Shown: in pieces, positions 44,630 to 53,932 of the stretch
Position numbering within the stretch: position 1 is the stretch's first letter
Layout of the letters: every line of letters starts with the position of its first letter
Source: Neisseriaceae bacterium
GTDB lineage: Bacteria > Pseudomonadota > Gammaproteobacteria > Burkholderiales > Neisseriaceae
Length of the DNA: 64,000 nt
Direction: 5' to 3'
Assembly: GCA_017991555.1 (NCBI GenBank)
Contig: JAGOQM010000005.1
Location: forward strand, 70,229-134,228
Program-made: the position numbers and the translations under genes
Notes under the pieces: model-generated
What the model was told of the DNA's origin: nothing
The model's input: only the letters and a program-made list of their open reading frames with translations
Databases searched by the model: none

Positions 44630-45792
44630 AGCGATTAGCCGGCGGCTTATTAGACCGCAAACTGCTGAACAGTGGTCAAACCCTTGACCAGTCGTTGCTG
44701 TGGGTGATCACCATGATGGTGGGCTTTAGCCTCATCATGGTGTACTCGGCGTCGATTGCTTATGCGGCCAAAGATGGCGGCGAAATGGGCACTCAGTGGC
44801 ATTATTTTGTACGGCAAATCATGTTTGTGAGCATCGGCGGCAGCTGTGGTTATTTGGCTTTTAAAATCCCGATGCGCACCTGGGCAAAGTTTATGCCCTA
44901 TATTTTGACGTTTAGTTTTATTCTGCTGATTTTGGTGTTGGGCGTGGGCCGTGAAATTAACGGCGCCAAGCGTTGGATTCACGTTGGGCCTTTTAATATT
45001 CAACCCTCAGAGCCATTTAAGCTGGCGGTGATTTTATACCTGTCTAGCTTTATGACGCGGCGCGTCGACATTTTAACCAACTTTAAAAAAGTGTGGTTTG
45101 CCGGCATTCCGGTGGGTTTGGGCCTGTTCTTGCTTTTGCTTGAGCCAGACATGGGCTCGTTTGTGATTGTGGCGGTGGTGTCGGTGGCGCTGTTGTTTTT
45201 AGGCGGCCTGCCGTTCATGTGGTTTTTGGGCGTGGTGGGCATCGGCGCCAGCATGATTGTGCTGCTGATTTTGTTTGAACCGTATCGCATGGCGCGGGTG
45301 GTGTCTTTTCTAGACCCCTGGGCCGACCCTTATGGCGCAGGCTACCAGCTGTCGCAGGCGTTGATTGCGTTTGGCCGCGGCGAATGGTTTGGCGTGGGCT
45401 TGGGGGCCAGCATGGACAAGCTGTTTTACTTGCCTGAAGCCCACACCGACTTTATTTTGGCGGTGATTGCGGAAGAATTTGGCTTCATGGGCGTTCTCGC
45501 CCTGATGGGCACCTACGTCTGGATTGTGGTGCGGGCGTTTAGCATTGGCAAGCGCGCACGGGATTTAGAGCAGTATTTTTCTGGTTTTGTGGCCAAAGGC
45601 ATTGGCGTGTGGTTGGGCATCCAGAGTTTCTTTAATATTGGCGTTAACATTGGCTTATTGCCCACCAAAGGCCTCACCCTGCCACTGATTTCCTACGGGG
45701 GTTCGGCGGTGATTGTGATGTTGGTGTGTATGGCCTTATTGCTACGAATTGATTGGGAAAGTAGGCGACTCATGCGAGGCTATAAAGTATGA
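44626..45792 (+). CDS. ftsW: septal peptidoglycan glycosyltransferase FtsW
   Basis: FtsW is the SEDS-family polymerase that builds septal glycan strands with FtsI. The 388-residue protein has about ten transmembrane helices and SEDS motifs such as GREINGAKRWI, GPFNIQPSEPFKLA, AHTDFILAVIAEEFG and the C-terminal GLTLPLISYGGSA. It overlaps both murD and murG by 4 nt, so the three should be made in fixed ratio. Confidence 0.97.
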   Translation: MKRLAGGLLDRKLLNSGQTLDQSLLWVITMMVGFSLIMVYSASIAYAAKDGGEMGTQWHYFVRQIMFVSIGGSCGYLAFKIPMRTWAKFMPYILTFSFILLILVLGVGREINGAKRWIHVGPFNIQPSEPFKLAVILYLSSFMTRRVDILTNFKKVWFAGIPVGLGLFLLLLEPDMGSFVIVAVVSVALLFLGGLPFMWFLGVVGIGASMIVLLILFEPYRMARVVSFLDPWADPYGAGYQLSQALIAFGRGEWFGVGLGASMDKLFYLPEAHTDFILAVIAEEFGFMGVLALMGTYVWIVVRAFSIGKRARDLEQYFSGFVAKGIGVWLGIQSFFNIGVNIGLLPTKGLTLPLISYGGSAVIVMLVCMALLLRIDWESRRLMRGYKV

Positions 45793-46865
45793 CCACAAAA
45801 ACCTTTATGATGATGGCCGGTGGCACCGGCGGCCATATTTTTCCTGCCTTGGCCGTGGCCAAGGCTTTGCAAAAACAGGGCCACAAAATTGTGTGGTTGG
45901 GGTCTGAGGGCAAAATGGAAACGCGTCTGGTGCCACAGGTTAATCCCGATATTGCTTTGGAAGTGATTCCGATGCAGGGCCTGCGCGGCAATGGCTTGAA
46001 GCGCAAGCTGGCGATGCCGCTGATGGTGCTTAAAGCCATTTCGCTGACCCGTGGCATCATCAAGAAGCACCGTGTCGACGCCGTCATCGGCTTTGGTGGC
46101 TTCGTGTCCTTTCCTGGCGGCGTGGCGGCTAAAAGCTTGGGCAAACCGGTATTGGTGCACGAACAAAATGCGATTGCTGGCTTGTCGAATAAGCTGCTGG
46201 CCAAGTTTGCCAACCGCGTGCTGTATGCGTTTCCGGGGGTGTTTCCGAATGTCGATGGCCTAGTGGGCAACCCCGTACGTGAAGAAATTGCCGCTTTGGC
46301 TGAACCCAGCGCCCGTTTTGCGGGTCGATCAGGTAAGCTTAAGCTATTAGTCGTGGGGGGTAGTTTGGGCGCGAAGGTGTTTAACGACACGCTGCCAGAG
46401 GCTTTGGCCTTACTGCCAGAGGCCGACCGGCCCATCGTGCAGCACCAAACGGGTAAGGATAAGGCCGCCGCCGTGCAGGCGCACTATCGAACCTTGGGCC
46501 TAGAGGTACACAGCTCAGAGTTTATTGACGACATGGTGAGTGCCTATGCCGAGGCCGACATGGTGTTGTGCCGTGCCGGCGCGCTGACGGTAGCGGAATT
46601 GGCCGCGGCGGGCGTGGGCAGTATTTTGGTGCCGTTCCCGCATGCGGTGGATGACCACCAAACCCAGAACGCACAGTATTTGGTCGCTGGACGCGCGGCC
46701 ATTTGCCAGCAGCAAACCGAATTCAGTGCCAAATGGTTGGCCGATTACCTTCAAGGGTTGAGCCGCGAGGCCTGTTTGGCCAAGGCCAAAAATGCCCGCG
46801 CTTTGGCTTTGGCCGATGCGGCCGACAAGGTGGCCTTAGCCGCCCTGAGCGCGACGACAAAATAG
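45789..46865 (+). CDS. murG: UDP-GlcNAc transferase MurG
   Basis: MurG adds GlcNAc to lipid I, forming lipid II on the inner face of the membrane. The 358-residue GT28 enzyme has the N-terminal glycine loop GGTGGHIFPALAVA (11-24), HEQNAIAGLSNK, the C-terminal glycine loop GGSLGAKVFN, and the CRAGALTVAELAAAG nucleotide-binding segment. It overlaps ftsW by 4 nt and ends 79 nt before murC. Confidence 0.97.
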   Translation: MTTKTFMMMAGGTGGHIFPALAVAKALQKQGHKIVWLGSEGKMETRLVPQVNPDIALEVIPMQGLRGNGLKRKLAMPLMVLKAISLTRGIIKKHRVDAVIGFGGFVSFPGGVAAKSLGKPVLVHEQNAIAGLSNKLLAKFANRVLYAFPGVFPNVDGLVGNPVREEIAALAEPSARFAGRSGKLKLLVVGGSLGAKVFNDTLPEALALLPEADRPIVQHQTGKDKAAAVQAHYRTLGLEVHSSEFIDDMVSAYAEADMVLCRAGALTVAELAAAGVGSILVPFPHAVDDHQTQNAQYLVAGRAAICQQQTEFSAKWLADYLQGLSREACLAKAKNARALALADAADKVALAALSATTK

Positions 46866-46944
46866 CGGCAGCGACAACGATTAAATAAAATGCAAAAGAG
46901 CCATGGCCGTTGCGGTGGTGACGGTGGCTTTAATAAAGGTGATT

Positions 46945-48342
46945 ATGAAACATAAGGTTAAAAAAATTCATTTCGTGGGCATTGGTGGTTCAGGCATGAA
47001 CGGCATTGCCGAAGTCTTGCATAACCTCGGTTATCAAGTGTCTGGCTCTGACCTTTCGGCCAGCGCCGCGTCACGCCGCCTGGCCACAATGGGGGTTAAA
47101 GTGTCCGTGGGCCATGATGCGGCGCACGTGCACGACGTAGATGTGGTGGTGGCTTCTACCGCCATTAAAGGGGACAACCCCGAAGTCGTGGAAGCCTTAG
47201 CGCGCCAGATTCCGGTGATTCCACGGGCGATGATGTTGGCCGAGCTGATGCGCTTTAAGCATGGCATTGCCATTGCCGGCACCCACGGTAAAACCACCAC
47301 CACCAGCCTAACCGCTTCGGTGTTGGCCGCGGCCAACCTAGACCCGACCTTCGTGATTGGCGGCAAGCTGACCGCAGCGGGCAGCAACGCTAAGTTGGGC
47401 CACGGTGATTACATGGTGGCCGAAGCCGATGAGTCGGATGCGTCGTTCTTGCACCTGACCCCCATCATGGCGGTGGTGACCAACATTGATGCCGACCACA
47501 TGGACACCTACGAGCACAGCATTGATAAGCTGCATCAGGCGTTTTTAGACTTTTTACACCGTCTGCCCTTTTATGGCCGAGCGTTTATTTGCATCGACAG
47601 CGACCACGTGCGCACCATTTTGCCGCGCATTCGCAAAGCCTACACCACTTATGGCCTCACTGATGAGGCCGATATTTACGCCGCCGACATTCAGGCCGTG
47701 GGTGAGCAAATGCACTTTACCGTGCACGTGCCCAAGCTGGATCTGGCGCCGTTTACGGTGCAGTTAAACCTGCCGGGCCGCCACAACGTGCTGAATGCGT
47801 TGGCGACCGTGGGCGTGGCGCTAGAGTGCGGCGCGTCGGTTGAAGCCATTCAGCAAGGCCTGTTGAATTTTGAAGGCGTGGGCCGCCGCTTCCAACGCTT
47901 TGGCGAAATTGACCTGCCAGCGGGTGGCCAAGCCAGCGTCGTCGACGACTATGGCCACCATCCGGTTGAGATGGCCGCGACCATCAGCGCCCTGCGCGGT
48001 GCCTTCCCAGAGCGTCGCTTAGTGCTGGCCTTCCAGCCGCATCGCTACAGCCGCACGCGCGACCTATTTGAAGACTTTATTCAGGTGTTGAATACCGTGG
48101 ATGCCTTGGTGTTGACCGAGGTGTACGCCGCCGGCGAAGCGCCGATCGTGGCCGCCGACAGCCGCGCCTTGGCCCGTGCCGTTCGGGTCATGGGTAAGAT
48201 CGAACCGATTTTTGTGGGCGAAGTGGGGCAGTTACCAGAAACCCTATTGTCGGTGTTAGAGCCGGGCGACGTGGTGGTGACCATGGGCGCAGGCAGCATC
48301 AGCGCCGTACCCGAAAAATTAGTGGCCTTAAGCAAGTCATAA
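46945..48342 (+). CDS. murC: UDP-MurNAc L-alanine ligase MurC
   Basis: MurC adds L-Ala to UDP-MurNAc, the first step of the stem peptide. The 465-residue protein begins [18 protein letters not shown] with the Rossmann loop at 12-18, carries the ATP loop GTHGKTTT at 112-119, EADESDASF and DDYGHHPVE. The start at 46945 has AAAGGTG close upstream; the frame extends 14 codons further without support. It follows murG. Confidence 0.96.
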   Translation: MKHKVKKIHFVGIGGSGMNGIAEVLHNLGYQVSGSDLSASAASRRLATMGVKVSVGHDAAHVHDVDVVVASTAIKGDNPEVVEALARQIPVIPRAMMLAELMRFKHGIAIAGTHGKTTTTSLTASVLAAANLDPTFVIGGKLTAAGSNAKLGHGDYMVAEADESDASFLHLTPIMAVVTNIDADHMDTYEHSIDKLHQAFLDFLHRLPFYGRAFICIDSDHVRTILPRIRKAYTTYGLTDEADIYAADIQAVGEQMHFTVHVPKLDLAPFTVQLNLPGRHNVLNALATVGVALECGASVEAIQQGLLNFEGVGRRFQRFGEIDLPAGGQASVVDDYGHHPVEMAATISALRGAFPERRLVLAFQPHRYSRTRDLFEDFIQVLNTVDALVLTEVYAAGEAPIVAADSRALARAVRVMGKIEPIFVGEVGQLPETLLSVLEPGDVVVTMGAGSISAVPEKLVALSKS

Positions 48343-48409
48343 AACAGCAGTGGCTTTGAGCCCAGACATTATTTATACGGTCGATTCGGCCAGAAACAAA
48401 GGAATGAAC

Positions 48410-49321
48410 ATGCCTGCATTTGGTAAAGTAGCGGTAATGTACGGTGGCAGCACCAGTGAACGAGAAGTGTCTTTAATGAGCGGTACTGCTGTCCTGGCCG
48501 CGTTGAAGGCAAAAGGTGTAGACGCGCATGCGTTTGACCCTGCCGAAAAAGACCTAGCGCTCTTGAAAGAAGAAGGATTTGAGCGCGTGTTCATCATCCT
48601 ACACGGCAAGTTTGGTGAAGATGGCGTGGTGCAAGGGGCCTTAGAGGCCATGCACATGCCGTACACCGGCTGTGGCGTGATGGCGTCTGCCATCACCATG
48701 GATAAATTCCGCACCAAATTGATTTGGCAAGCCGCCGGCTTACCGATTCCTAAGTTTCATGTGTTAGACGACAACAGCGATTTTGCTGCGGTCGAGCAAA
48801 GCCTAGGGCTACCGCTGTTCGTGAAGCCTGCTTGTGAAGGCAGCAGCGTGGGCGTGACCAAAATCAAGCAGCCGGGCGAACTGGCCAAGGCTTACCAAGA
48901 CTTAAAAGCGCTAAAAGACATTATTCTGGCGGAAGAGTTTATTGGCGGCGGTGAATACACCTGCGGTATTTTGGGTGAAACCGCCTTGCCGTCGATTAAA
49001 ATCACCCCGGCCACTGAGTTTTACGATTACGAAGCCAAGTATTTCCGTGACGACACCGTGTATCAGTGTCCGTCTGACCTGTCGGCAGAAGACGAAGCGC
49101 AAATTCGTGACTTGGCGCTGCGCGGCTTTAAAATCATCAATGGCCGTGGCTGGGGTCGGGTTGACTTCTTGAAGGGCACCGACGGCAAGCTATACCTATT
49201 GGAAATCAATACCGCACCCGGCATGACCAGCCACTCCTTAGTGCCTAAAGCCGCGAAAGAAGTGGGCCTAAGCTTTGAAGATTTGTGTCTTGAAATTTTA
49301 AGCCATGCGACTGTGGGATAA
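48410..49321 (+). CDS. ddl: D-alanine-D-alanine ligase Ddl
   Basis: Ddl makes the D-Ala-D-Ala dipeptide used by MurF. The 303-residue ATP-grasp enzyme has [17 protein letters not shown] at the N-terminus, [15 protein letters not shown] near 81, [13 protein letters not shown] near 142, and the metal-binding [18 protein letters not shown] near 270. The start at 48410 is set by AAAGGA 6 nt upstream; ATG at 48404 abuts that site and the longer GTG frame gives an unusual length. It overlaps ftsQ by 17 nt. Confidence 0.95.
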   Translation: MPAFGKVAVMYGGSTSEREVSLMSGTAVLAALKAKGVDAHAFDPAEKDLALLKEEGFERVFIILHGKFGEDGVVQGALEAMHMPYTGCGVMASAITMDKFRTKLIWQAAGLPIPKFHVLDDNSDFAAVEQSLGLPLFVKPACEGSSVGVTKIKQPGELAKAYQDLKALKDIILAEEFIGGGEYTCGILGETALPSIKITPATEFYDYEAKYFRDDTVYQCPSDLSAEDEAQIRDLALRGFKIINGRGWGRVDFLKGTDGKLYLLEINTAPGMTSHSLVPKAAKEVGLSFEDLCLEILSHATVG

Positions 49322-50033
49322 CGCTGGTGCCTTAAGGCGCGTCATTTTGTGGCTCTACACCCTCATCATCTTATGCCTAATCGGTGCTTTGGTGATGACG
49401 GTGGTCAATTCCGCATGGTTTCCAGTGAAACATATTGAAATAAATGGTAACCTAAACAGAATGACAAAGGCACAATTGGATGCCATGGTGAAACAAAGTG
49501 TAACCGGCAATATTTTTAAGGTAGACTTAAACCACATCAAAGAAACATTCGAGCGTTCGACCTGGATCGAATCGGCCGATGTGCGTCGGGTTTGGCCCGA
49601 CACCATTGTGATTGATTGGGTAGAGCGCAAGCCAGTGGCCAAATGGCAAGACCGAGACTTACTGGATACGGAAGGGCGCCGCTTTAAAGCGGTGGTGAAC
49701 GAACCCTTGCCCGTGTTTATGGGGCCTAGCGGCTCAGAGCAGAGCATGATTGCTCAATACACCGCCTTGTCTAAAGTGTTTGCGCCGCTGCAGTTGTCGA
49801 TCAAAACATTGAGTCTGACCGAGCGAGCGGCTTGGTCCGTGACGTTAGAAAATGATTTAACGTTAAAGTTGGGGCGTTATGATGCGCTGGCGCGCGCGCA
49901 GCGATTTGTGCAAGCGTGGCCTAGCCTGATGACCATGACGGCCGATCAAGACATCCACTACGTGGATTTACGTTACCGTAACGGCTTTGCTTTGAACGCA
50001 ACAAAAAAACCGGCTGAACCCTCAGCACCTTAG
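49305..50033 (+). CDS. ftsQ: cell division protein FtsQ
   Basis: FtsQ links cytoplasmic and periplasmic divisome parts through FtsL and FtsB. The 242-residue protein has a short cytoplasmic tail beginning [10 protein letters not shown], one transmembrane helix (about 14-34), a POTRA domain ([18 protein letters not shown] and on) and the beta domain. The WDNA start resembles Neisseria FtsQ, which supports a Neisseriales origin. It starts inside the ddl end and lies 27 nt before ftsA. Confidence 0.94.
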   Translation: MRLWDNAGALRRVILWLYTLIILCLIGALVMTVVNSAWFPVKHIEINGNLNRMTKAQLDAMVKQSVTGNIFKVDLNHIKETFERSTWIESADVRRVWPDTIVIDWVERKPVAKWQDRDLLDTEGRRFKAVVNEPLPVFMGPSGSEQSMIAQYTALSKVFAPLQLSIKTLSLTERAAWSVTLENDLTLKLGRYDALARAQRFVQAWPSLMTMTADQDIHYVDLRYRNGFALNATKKPAEPSAP

Positions 50034-50060
50034 GATTAACTAATTAACGTAGGATGGAAC

Positions 50061-51287
50061 GTGAAAGATTCTAAACAAATGATCAGTGCCCTAGACATTG
50101 GGACATCTAAAGTAGTGGCTTTGATTGGTGAAGTACAAGAGGGCGGCGAAATCCACATTGTGGGTTTGGGCGAAGCGCCTTCTCGTGGCCTGAAAAACGG
50201 CATGGTGACCAACATCGAAACCACCGTCCAATCCATACAACAAGCCATTAATGAAGCCGAACTGATGGGCGATTGCAAGATTAATGAGGTGACCACCGGC
50301 ATCGCTGGCAACCACATTCGCAGCATGAACTCGCAGGGCGTGGTGAAAATTAAAGACGGCGAAGTGACGCAGCAAGACATCGAGCGCGCCATTGAAACCG
50401 CTAAAGCGGTCAACATTCCGCCCGACCATCAAATTTTGCACACCGTGATTCAAGAATACATGGTGGACAACCAAGAAGGCGTGAAAGAGCCGATTGGCAT
50501 GAGTGGTGTGCGTTTGGACACCCGCGTGCACATCATTACCGGTGCCTTGACCGCCATGCAAAACATTCAGAAGTGCGTGCAGCGCTGCGGCTTGCAAATC
50601 GACGACATGATTTTGCAGCCTTTGGCCAGTGGCCAAGCGGTGCTGACCGATGACGAAAAAGATTTGGGCGTGTGCGTGATCGACATTGGTCATGGCACCA
50701 CCGACATCGCGGTGTACACCAACGGCGCCATTCGCCACACGGCGGTGATTCCGATTGCCGGTGACTTGATCACCAAAGATCTGGCACAGGCTTTGCGCAC
50801 GCCGCAAAACGCCGCTGAGTACATCAAAACCCACCACGGCGTGGCCCTGCCCACCATGGATGGTTTGGATGAAATGATTGAAGTACCCAGCGTGGGTGAC
50901 CGTGGGCCGCGCCAAATTTCTAGACGAACTTTGGCTGAGGTGATCGGTCCACGTGTAGAAGAGATTTTAGAGTTGGTGCGTAACGAACTGCGCCGCTCTG
51001 GCTTTCCTGAAACTGAATTGTCTTCCGGCGTGGTGTTGACCGGCGGCGCCTCGTTGTTGCCGGGCATCGTCGACATCGCCGAAGAAGTGTTTAATTTACC
51101 TGCGCGAGTGGGCGTGCCTAAAGACATGGCTGGTGTGTCTGAAAGAGCCCGTAGCCCTCGTTATGCAACGGCCATTGGCCTGTTGTATGCGGCGCGCGAT
51201 CAGAATGTAATGATGACCGTGGACAATGAAGAAAAAGGGGAATCGTTCATGAGCAAGCTTAAAGCTTTCTTCAAGAACAATTTCTAA
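50061..51287 (+). CDS. ftsA: cell division protein FtsA
   Basis: FtsA is the actin-like ATPase that ties FtsZ to the membrane and recruits later division proteins. The 408-residue protein has the phosphate-binding ALDIGTSKVVALIGEV near 10-25, VIDIGHGTTDIAVY near 207, the VLTGGASLLPGI adenosine motif near 327, and a C-terminal amphipathic helix SFMSKLKAFFKNNF (395-408) for membrane targeting. The start codon is GTG with AGGA 7 nt upstream. A 132-nt gap separates it from ftsZ. Confidence 0.96.
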   Translation: MKDSKQMISALDIGTSKVVALIGEVQEGGEIHIVGLGEAPSRGLKNGMVTNIETTVQSIQQAINEAELMGDCKINEVTTGIAGNHIRSMNSQGVVKIKDGEVTQQDIERAIETAKAVNIPPDHQILHTVIQEYMVDNQEGVKEPIGMSGVRLDTRVHIITGALTAMQNIQKCVQRCGLQIDDMILQPLASGQAVLTDDEKDLGVCVIDIGHGTTDIAVYTNGAIRHTAVIPIAGDLITKDLAQALRTPQNAAEYIKTHHGVALPTMDGLDEMIEVPSVGDRGPRQISRRTLAEVIGPRVEEILELVRNELRRSGFPETELSSGVVLTGGASLLPGIVDIAEEVFNLPARVGVPKDMAGVSERARSPRYATAIGLLYAARDQNVMMTVDNEEKGESFMSKLKAFFKNNF

Positions 51288-51419
51288 TAAAGCCACATTA
51301 TTAAAACATTATTAATATTCAACCTAATTTAATCGCTAAACGTAAGTATTCATTGTATAATTTATTTGAATAGAGTGAGTTACACATGATTATCGCGACA
51401 GTTTGGCAAAGGAGTCCGT

Positions 51420-52568
51420 ATGCAACTGGTTTATGATGTAGTCGAATCCGCAGCAAGTCCTGCCGTCATTAAAGTCATTGGGGTTGGGGGCGGTGGTTGT
51501 AACGCCATCAACAACATGATTAAAGGCGCAGTACACGGTATTGAGTTCATCAGCGCCAATACTGATGCTCAATCTTTGCAACGTAACCATGCACCCAAAC
51601 GGGTACAGCTGGGCACTAATTTAACCCGTGGCCTTGGCGCTGGCGCCAATCCAGAAGTGGGCCGTAACGCCGCGTTAGAAGACCGTGAAGTGATTGCCGA
51701 CGCCATCCGTGGCGCCGACATGTTGTTCATCACGGCCGGCATGGGTGGCGGTACCGGTACCGGTGCCGTGCCTGTGGTGGCAGAAATTGCCAAAGAGCTG
51801 GGCGTGTTGACCGTGGCCGTGGTGACCAAGCCGTTCGAATACGAAGGCAAACGCGTGAACCTAGCCGAAGCCGGTATTGCCAAGCTAAGAGAGCACGTTG
51901 ATTCCCTCATCATCATTCCTAATGACAAACTAATGGCGGCCCTAGGCGAAGACGTGACCGTACGTGAAGCGTTTAGAGCGGCTGACGACGTATTGCGTAA
52001 TGCCGTGGCCGGTATTTCTGAAGTGGTGACTTGCCCCGGCATCATCAACTTGGACTTTGCCGACGTGCGCAACGTCATGAGCATGATGGGTTTGGCCATG
52101 ATGGGTTCGGCTCAAGCCAGCGGCGTAGACAAAGCCCGTTTGGCCACCGAAGAAGCCATTGCCAGCCCGTTGCTAGACGACGTAACCCTAGACGGCGCCA
52201 AAGGCGTACTGGTGAACATCACCACGGCTCCAGGCTGCTTACGCATGTCTGAGTACCGTGAAATCATGTCGGTGGTCAGCGAATATGCCCACCCTGAAGC
52301 AGAACGTAAATACGGCACCGCCGAAGATGAAGAAATGGATGAAGACAGCATCCGCGTAACCATCATCGCCACCGGTTTGCAAGAGCAAGGTCAGCAGCCA
52401 CAGTTAACCATGGTCAAAGCCACCGGTACCGACGATGGCATGCCAGACGTGTCTAGCGTGGTGCGCTCGGGTCGTTCAAACCGTCAGGTGACGGCAGCAG
52501 ACTTCTCTAACGCCACTTTGGCCGACGATTACAACACGCCAGCCTTCCTACGTCGCCAAGCGGACTAA
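51420..52568 (+). CDS. ftsZ: cell division protein FtsZ
   Basis: FtsZ is the tubulin-like GTPase that forms the division ring. The 382-residue protein has GVGGGGCNAINNM (21-33), the tubulin signature GGGTGTG at 109-115, and the conserved C-terminal tail DDYNTPAFLRRQAD that binds FtsA and ZipA. The linker before the tail is short. AAAGGAG lies 7 nt before the ATG. A TATAAT at 51356-51361 in the gap after ftsA may add a local promoter, though no -35 match is seen. Confidence 0.98.
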   Translation: MQLVYDVVESAASPAVIKVIGVGGGGCNAINNMIKGAVHGIEFISANTDAQSLQRNHAPKRVQLGTNLTRGLGAGANPEVGRNAALEDREVIADAIRGADMLFITAGMGGGTGTGAVPVVAEIAKELGVLTVAVVTKPFEYEGKRVNLAEAGIAKLREHVDSLIIIPNDKLMAALGEDVTVREAFRAADDVLRNAVAGISEVVTCPGIINLDFADVRNVMSMMGLAMMGSAQASGVDKARLATEEAIASPLLDDVTLDGAKGVLVNITTAPGCLRMSEYREIMSVVSEYAHPEAERKYGTAEDEEMDEDSIRVTIIATGLQEQGQQPQLTMVKATGTDDGMPDVSSVVRSGRSNRQVTAADFSNATLADDYNTPAFLRRQAD

Positions 52569-52584
52569 GGGGCAGGACACCAAG

Positions 52585-52633
52585 CCAGCTTACCCATTCA
52601 CGCAGGTGCGCGAGTGAGTGGGCTGGTTTTTTT
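52585..52633 (+). terminator. terminator of the dcw cluster
   Basis: CCAGC...CCATTCAC pairs with GTGAGTGG...GCTGG, followed by seven Ts, directly after ftsZ. Confidence 0.85.
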
Positions 52634-52668
52634 ATGGCAATTTTGTACGACCTAACCAGGAGCACGTG

Positions 52669-52965
52669 ATGAAAAAAGCATTATTGGGTTTGGCCGCAGT
52701 GGCCGCCGTAGCGGCGCTAAGCGCCTGTCAAACCAGCAAGCCACAACAGCTTTCAGAAAGCGAACAGCCACAGCGAGACACCTGTGGTCTAGCGTCGGCG
52801 CAGCAGTTTGTGGGTCAAAAAGCGACCGTGCTAGAAGGCGTTGATTTTGCAGGCCCGGTGCGCATTTTGCATCCGAATACTGCCGCCACCATGGATTTCC
52901 GTGAAAACCGCTTGAATTTCAGCGTGGACGCCAAGGGCATCATTACCCGAGCTTACTGCGCTTAA
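52669..52965 (+). CDS. I78-family peptidase inhibitor-like lipoprotein
   Basis: This 98-residue protein has a lipoprotein signal with lipobox LSAC (Cys20) and then CGLASAQQFVGQ...VRILHPNTAATMDFRENRLNFSVDAKGIITRAYC, the pattern of the I78 (potato inhibitor I-like) family found in many proteobacterial lipoproteins. It may protect the envelope from serine proteases; this is inferred from the family. The start at 52669 has CAGGAG upstream. It is a single gene between the ftsZ and 52985 terminators. Confidence 0.82.
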   Translation: MKKALLGLAAVAAVAALSACQTSKPQQLSESEQPQRDTCGLASAQQFVGQKATVLEGVDFAGPVRILHPNTAATMDFRENRLNFSVDAKGIITRAYCA

Positions 52966-52983
52966 GCGACGTTTCCGAGCAGA

Positions 52984-53011
52984 AGAAAACCCCCTTTTAG
53001 GGGGTTTTGTG
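52984..53011 (+). terminator. terminator of the I78 lipoprotein gene
   Basis: AAACCCCC-TTTTA-GGGGGTTT hairpin followed by TGTGTG; the T run is short but the stem is strong. Confidence 0.7.
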
Positions 53012-53159
53012 TGTGAGGGGGGATGGTTCAGCGATGTTGACACATGTTGGGCGTGTTTTTTTTATTGTCAAAACATGAGGATTTGTTGTTTGATGCAAAA
53101 CCATGGTTTGGTGTGTTTTTTAAAACGTATCTCGCTGGTGCCGATTATCTGACGGTCTC
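53012..53159. other. non-coding stretch left of repeat copy 2
   Basis: No gene is recognised. ACCATGGTTTGGTG (53100-53113) is the reverse complement of a motif right of repeat copy 1, and a related CATGGTTTGGTGG lies right of copy 2, so it appears linked to the repeat family. Confidence 0.4.
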
Positions 53160-53749
53160 TCCTTTAGGTGAAGTACCATCCCGTAGAGCCGCCGAAGTAG
53201 GTTCTATTGAGCCAGATGAAGCAGGCAAAAAGCTTGTGGCGCCCGACCACGCTTTTATAGGAGGGGGAGCACTCTTGCCTGCGCTGGCTCAATAGGTTCT
53301 GCTGAGGGCAGTCACGAAGTGACCGGGGATCAGGGTGGCCTTTTCTTTGCTTCGTTTCTTTTGGCCACGCAAAAGAAATGACGTCGCCCTCGGCGAAACA
53401 AAACGCCCAAATTTAAGTCATGCCTGACTAAAAGTAGCCTTTCAAAACCATTCATGCTTCGGCAACATCGCTATTGATCAGTCGTTGGGTTTCGCCCTGT
53501 AGGGCGACAGACTTTCTTTTGCGTGGCCAAAAGAAAGTATGCAAAGAAAAGGCCACCCGACAATCCGCCCTAGCGGGTGCCCTCGCTGGAACCCATCGGG
53601 CCGGCGCTAGCAAGAGTGCTCTGTCTCCTATCAAAGCGTGGTCGACAGCCACAAGCGATTTGCTAGCTTCATCCGGCCCGATAGAACCCAGCTCGGCGGC
53701 TTTAGCGGGAAATCGGTACTTCACCTAAGGGAAAGGTGGTGAGTTTAAA
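53160..53749. repeat. large palindromic interspersed repeat, copy 2
   Basis: This ~590 bp element has the same build as copy 1: left end CTTTAGGTGAAGTACC, right end GGTACTTCACCTAAGG with GTGGTGAGTTTAAA, inner arm edges TTTCTTTGCTTCGTTTC, and a ~125 bp core (53381-53506). Its right arm is nearly identical to the right arm of copy 1, but the core is the reverse complement of the copy 1 core. The left arm is a more diverged inverse of the right arm. No transposase or reliable gene lies inside. Confidence 0.85.
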
Positions 53750-53880
53750 TAATCTGATATTCAAAAAAACATGGTTTGGTGGCCATTTTTCTTGGTTTGT
53801 GAGACGGTTGCCGCTGAACGAGTCATGTCACCGAGAGTCGTAGGGTGGACACGCTGCCCTTTACCGACCTGCCGAGCATC

Positions 53881-53910
53881 AAAAAACCGCCGCGACCAAA
53901 GTCGGGCGGT
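53881..53910 (-). terminator. terminator of the MscS-type channel gene
   Basis: ACCGCC / GGCGGT stem with an inner CGAC/GTCG pairing, followed on the minus strand by TTTTTT. Confidence 0.75.
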
Positions 53911-53932
53911 GTGGTGTCGATCAGAGTAACGC

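Noticed and set aside
50091..50915. 274-codon minus-strand open frame opposite ftsA.
   Set aside because: It is a His/Val-rich shadow of ftsA codons with no ribosome site or recognisable domain.
51332..51361. Possible ftsZ promoter with TATAAT at 51356.
   Set aside because: Only the -10 is convincing; no -35 hexamer at 16-18 bp, so it is mentioned but not listed as a feature.
53474..53728. 84-codon plus-strand and 90-codon minus-strand frames in repeat copy 2.
   Set aside because: Same reason as for copy 1; the frames change between copies by small indels and substitutions.
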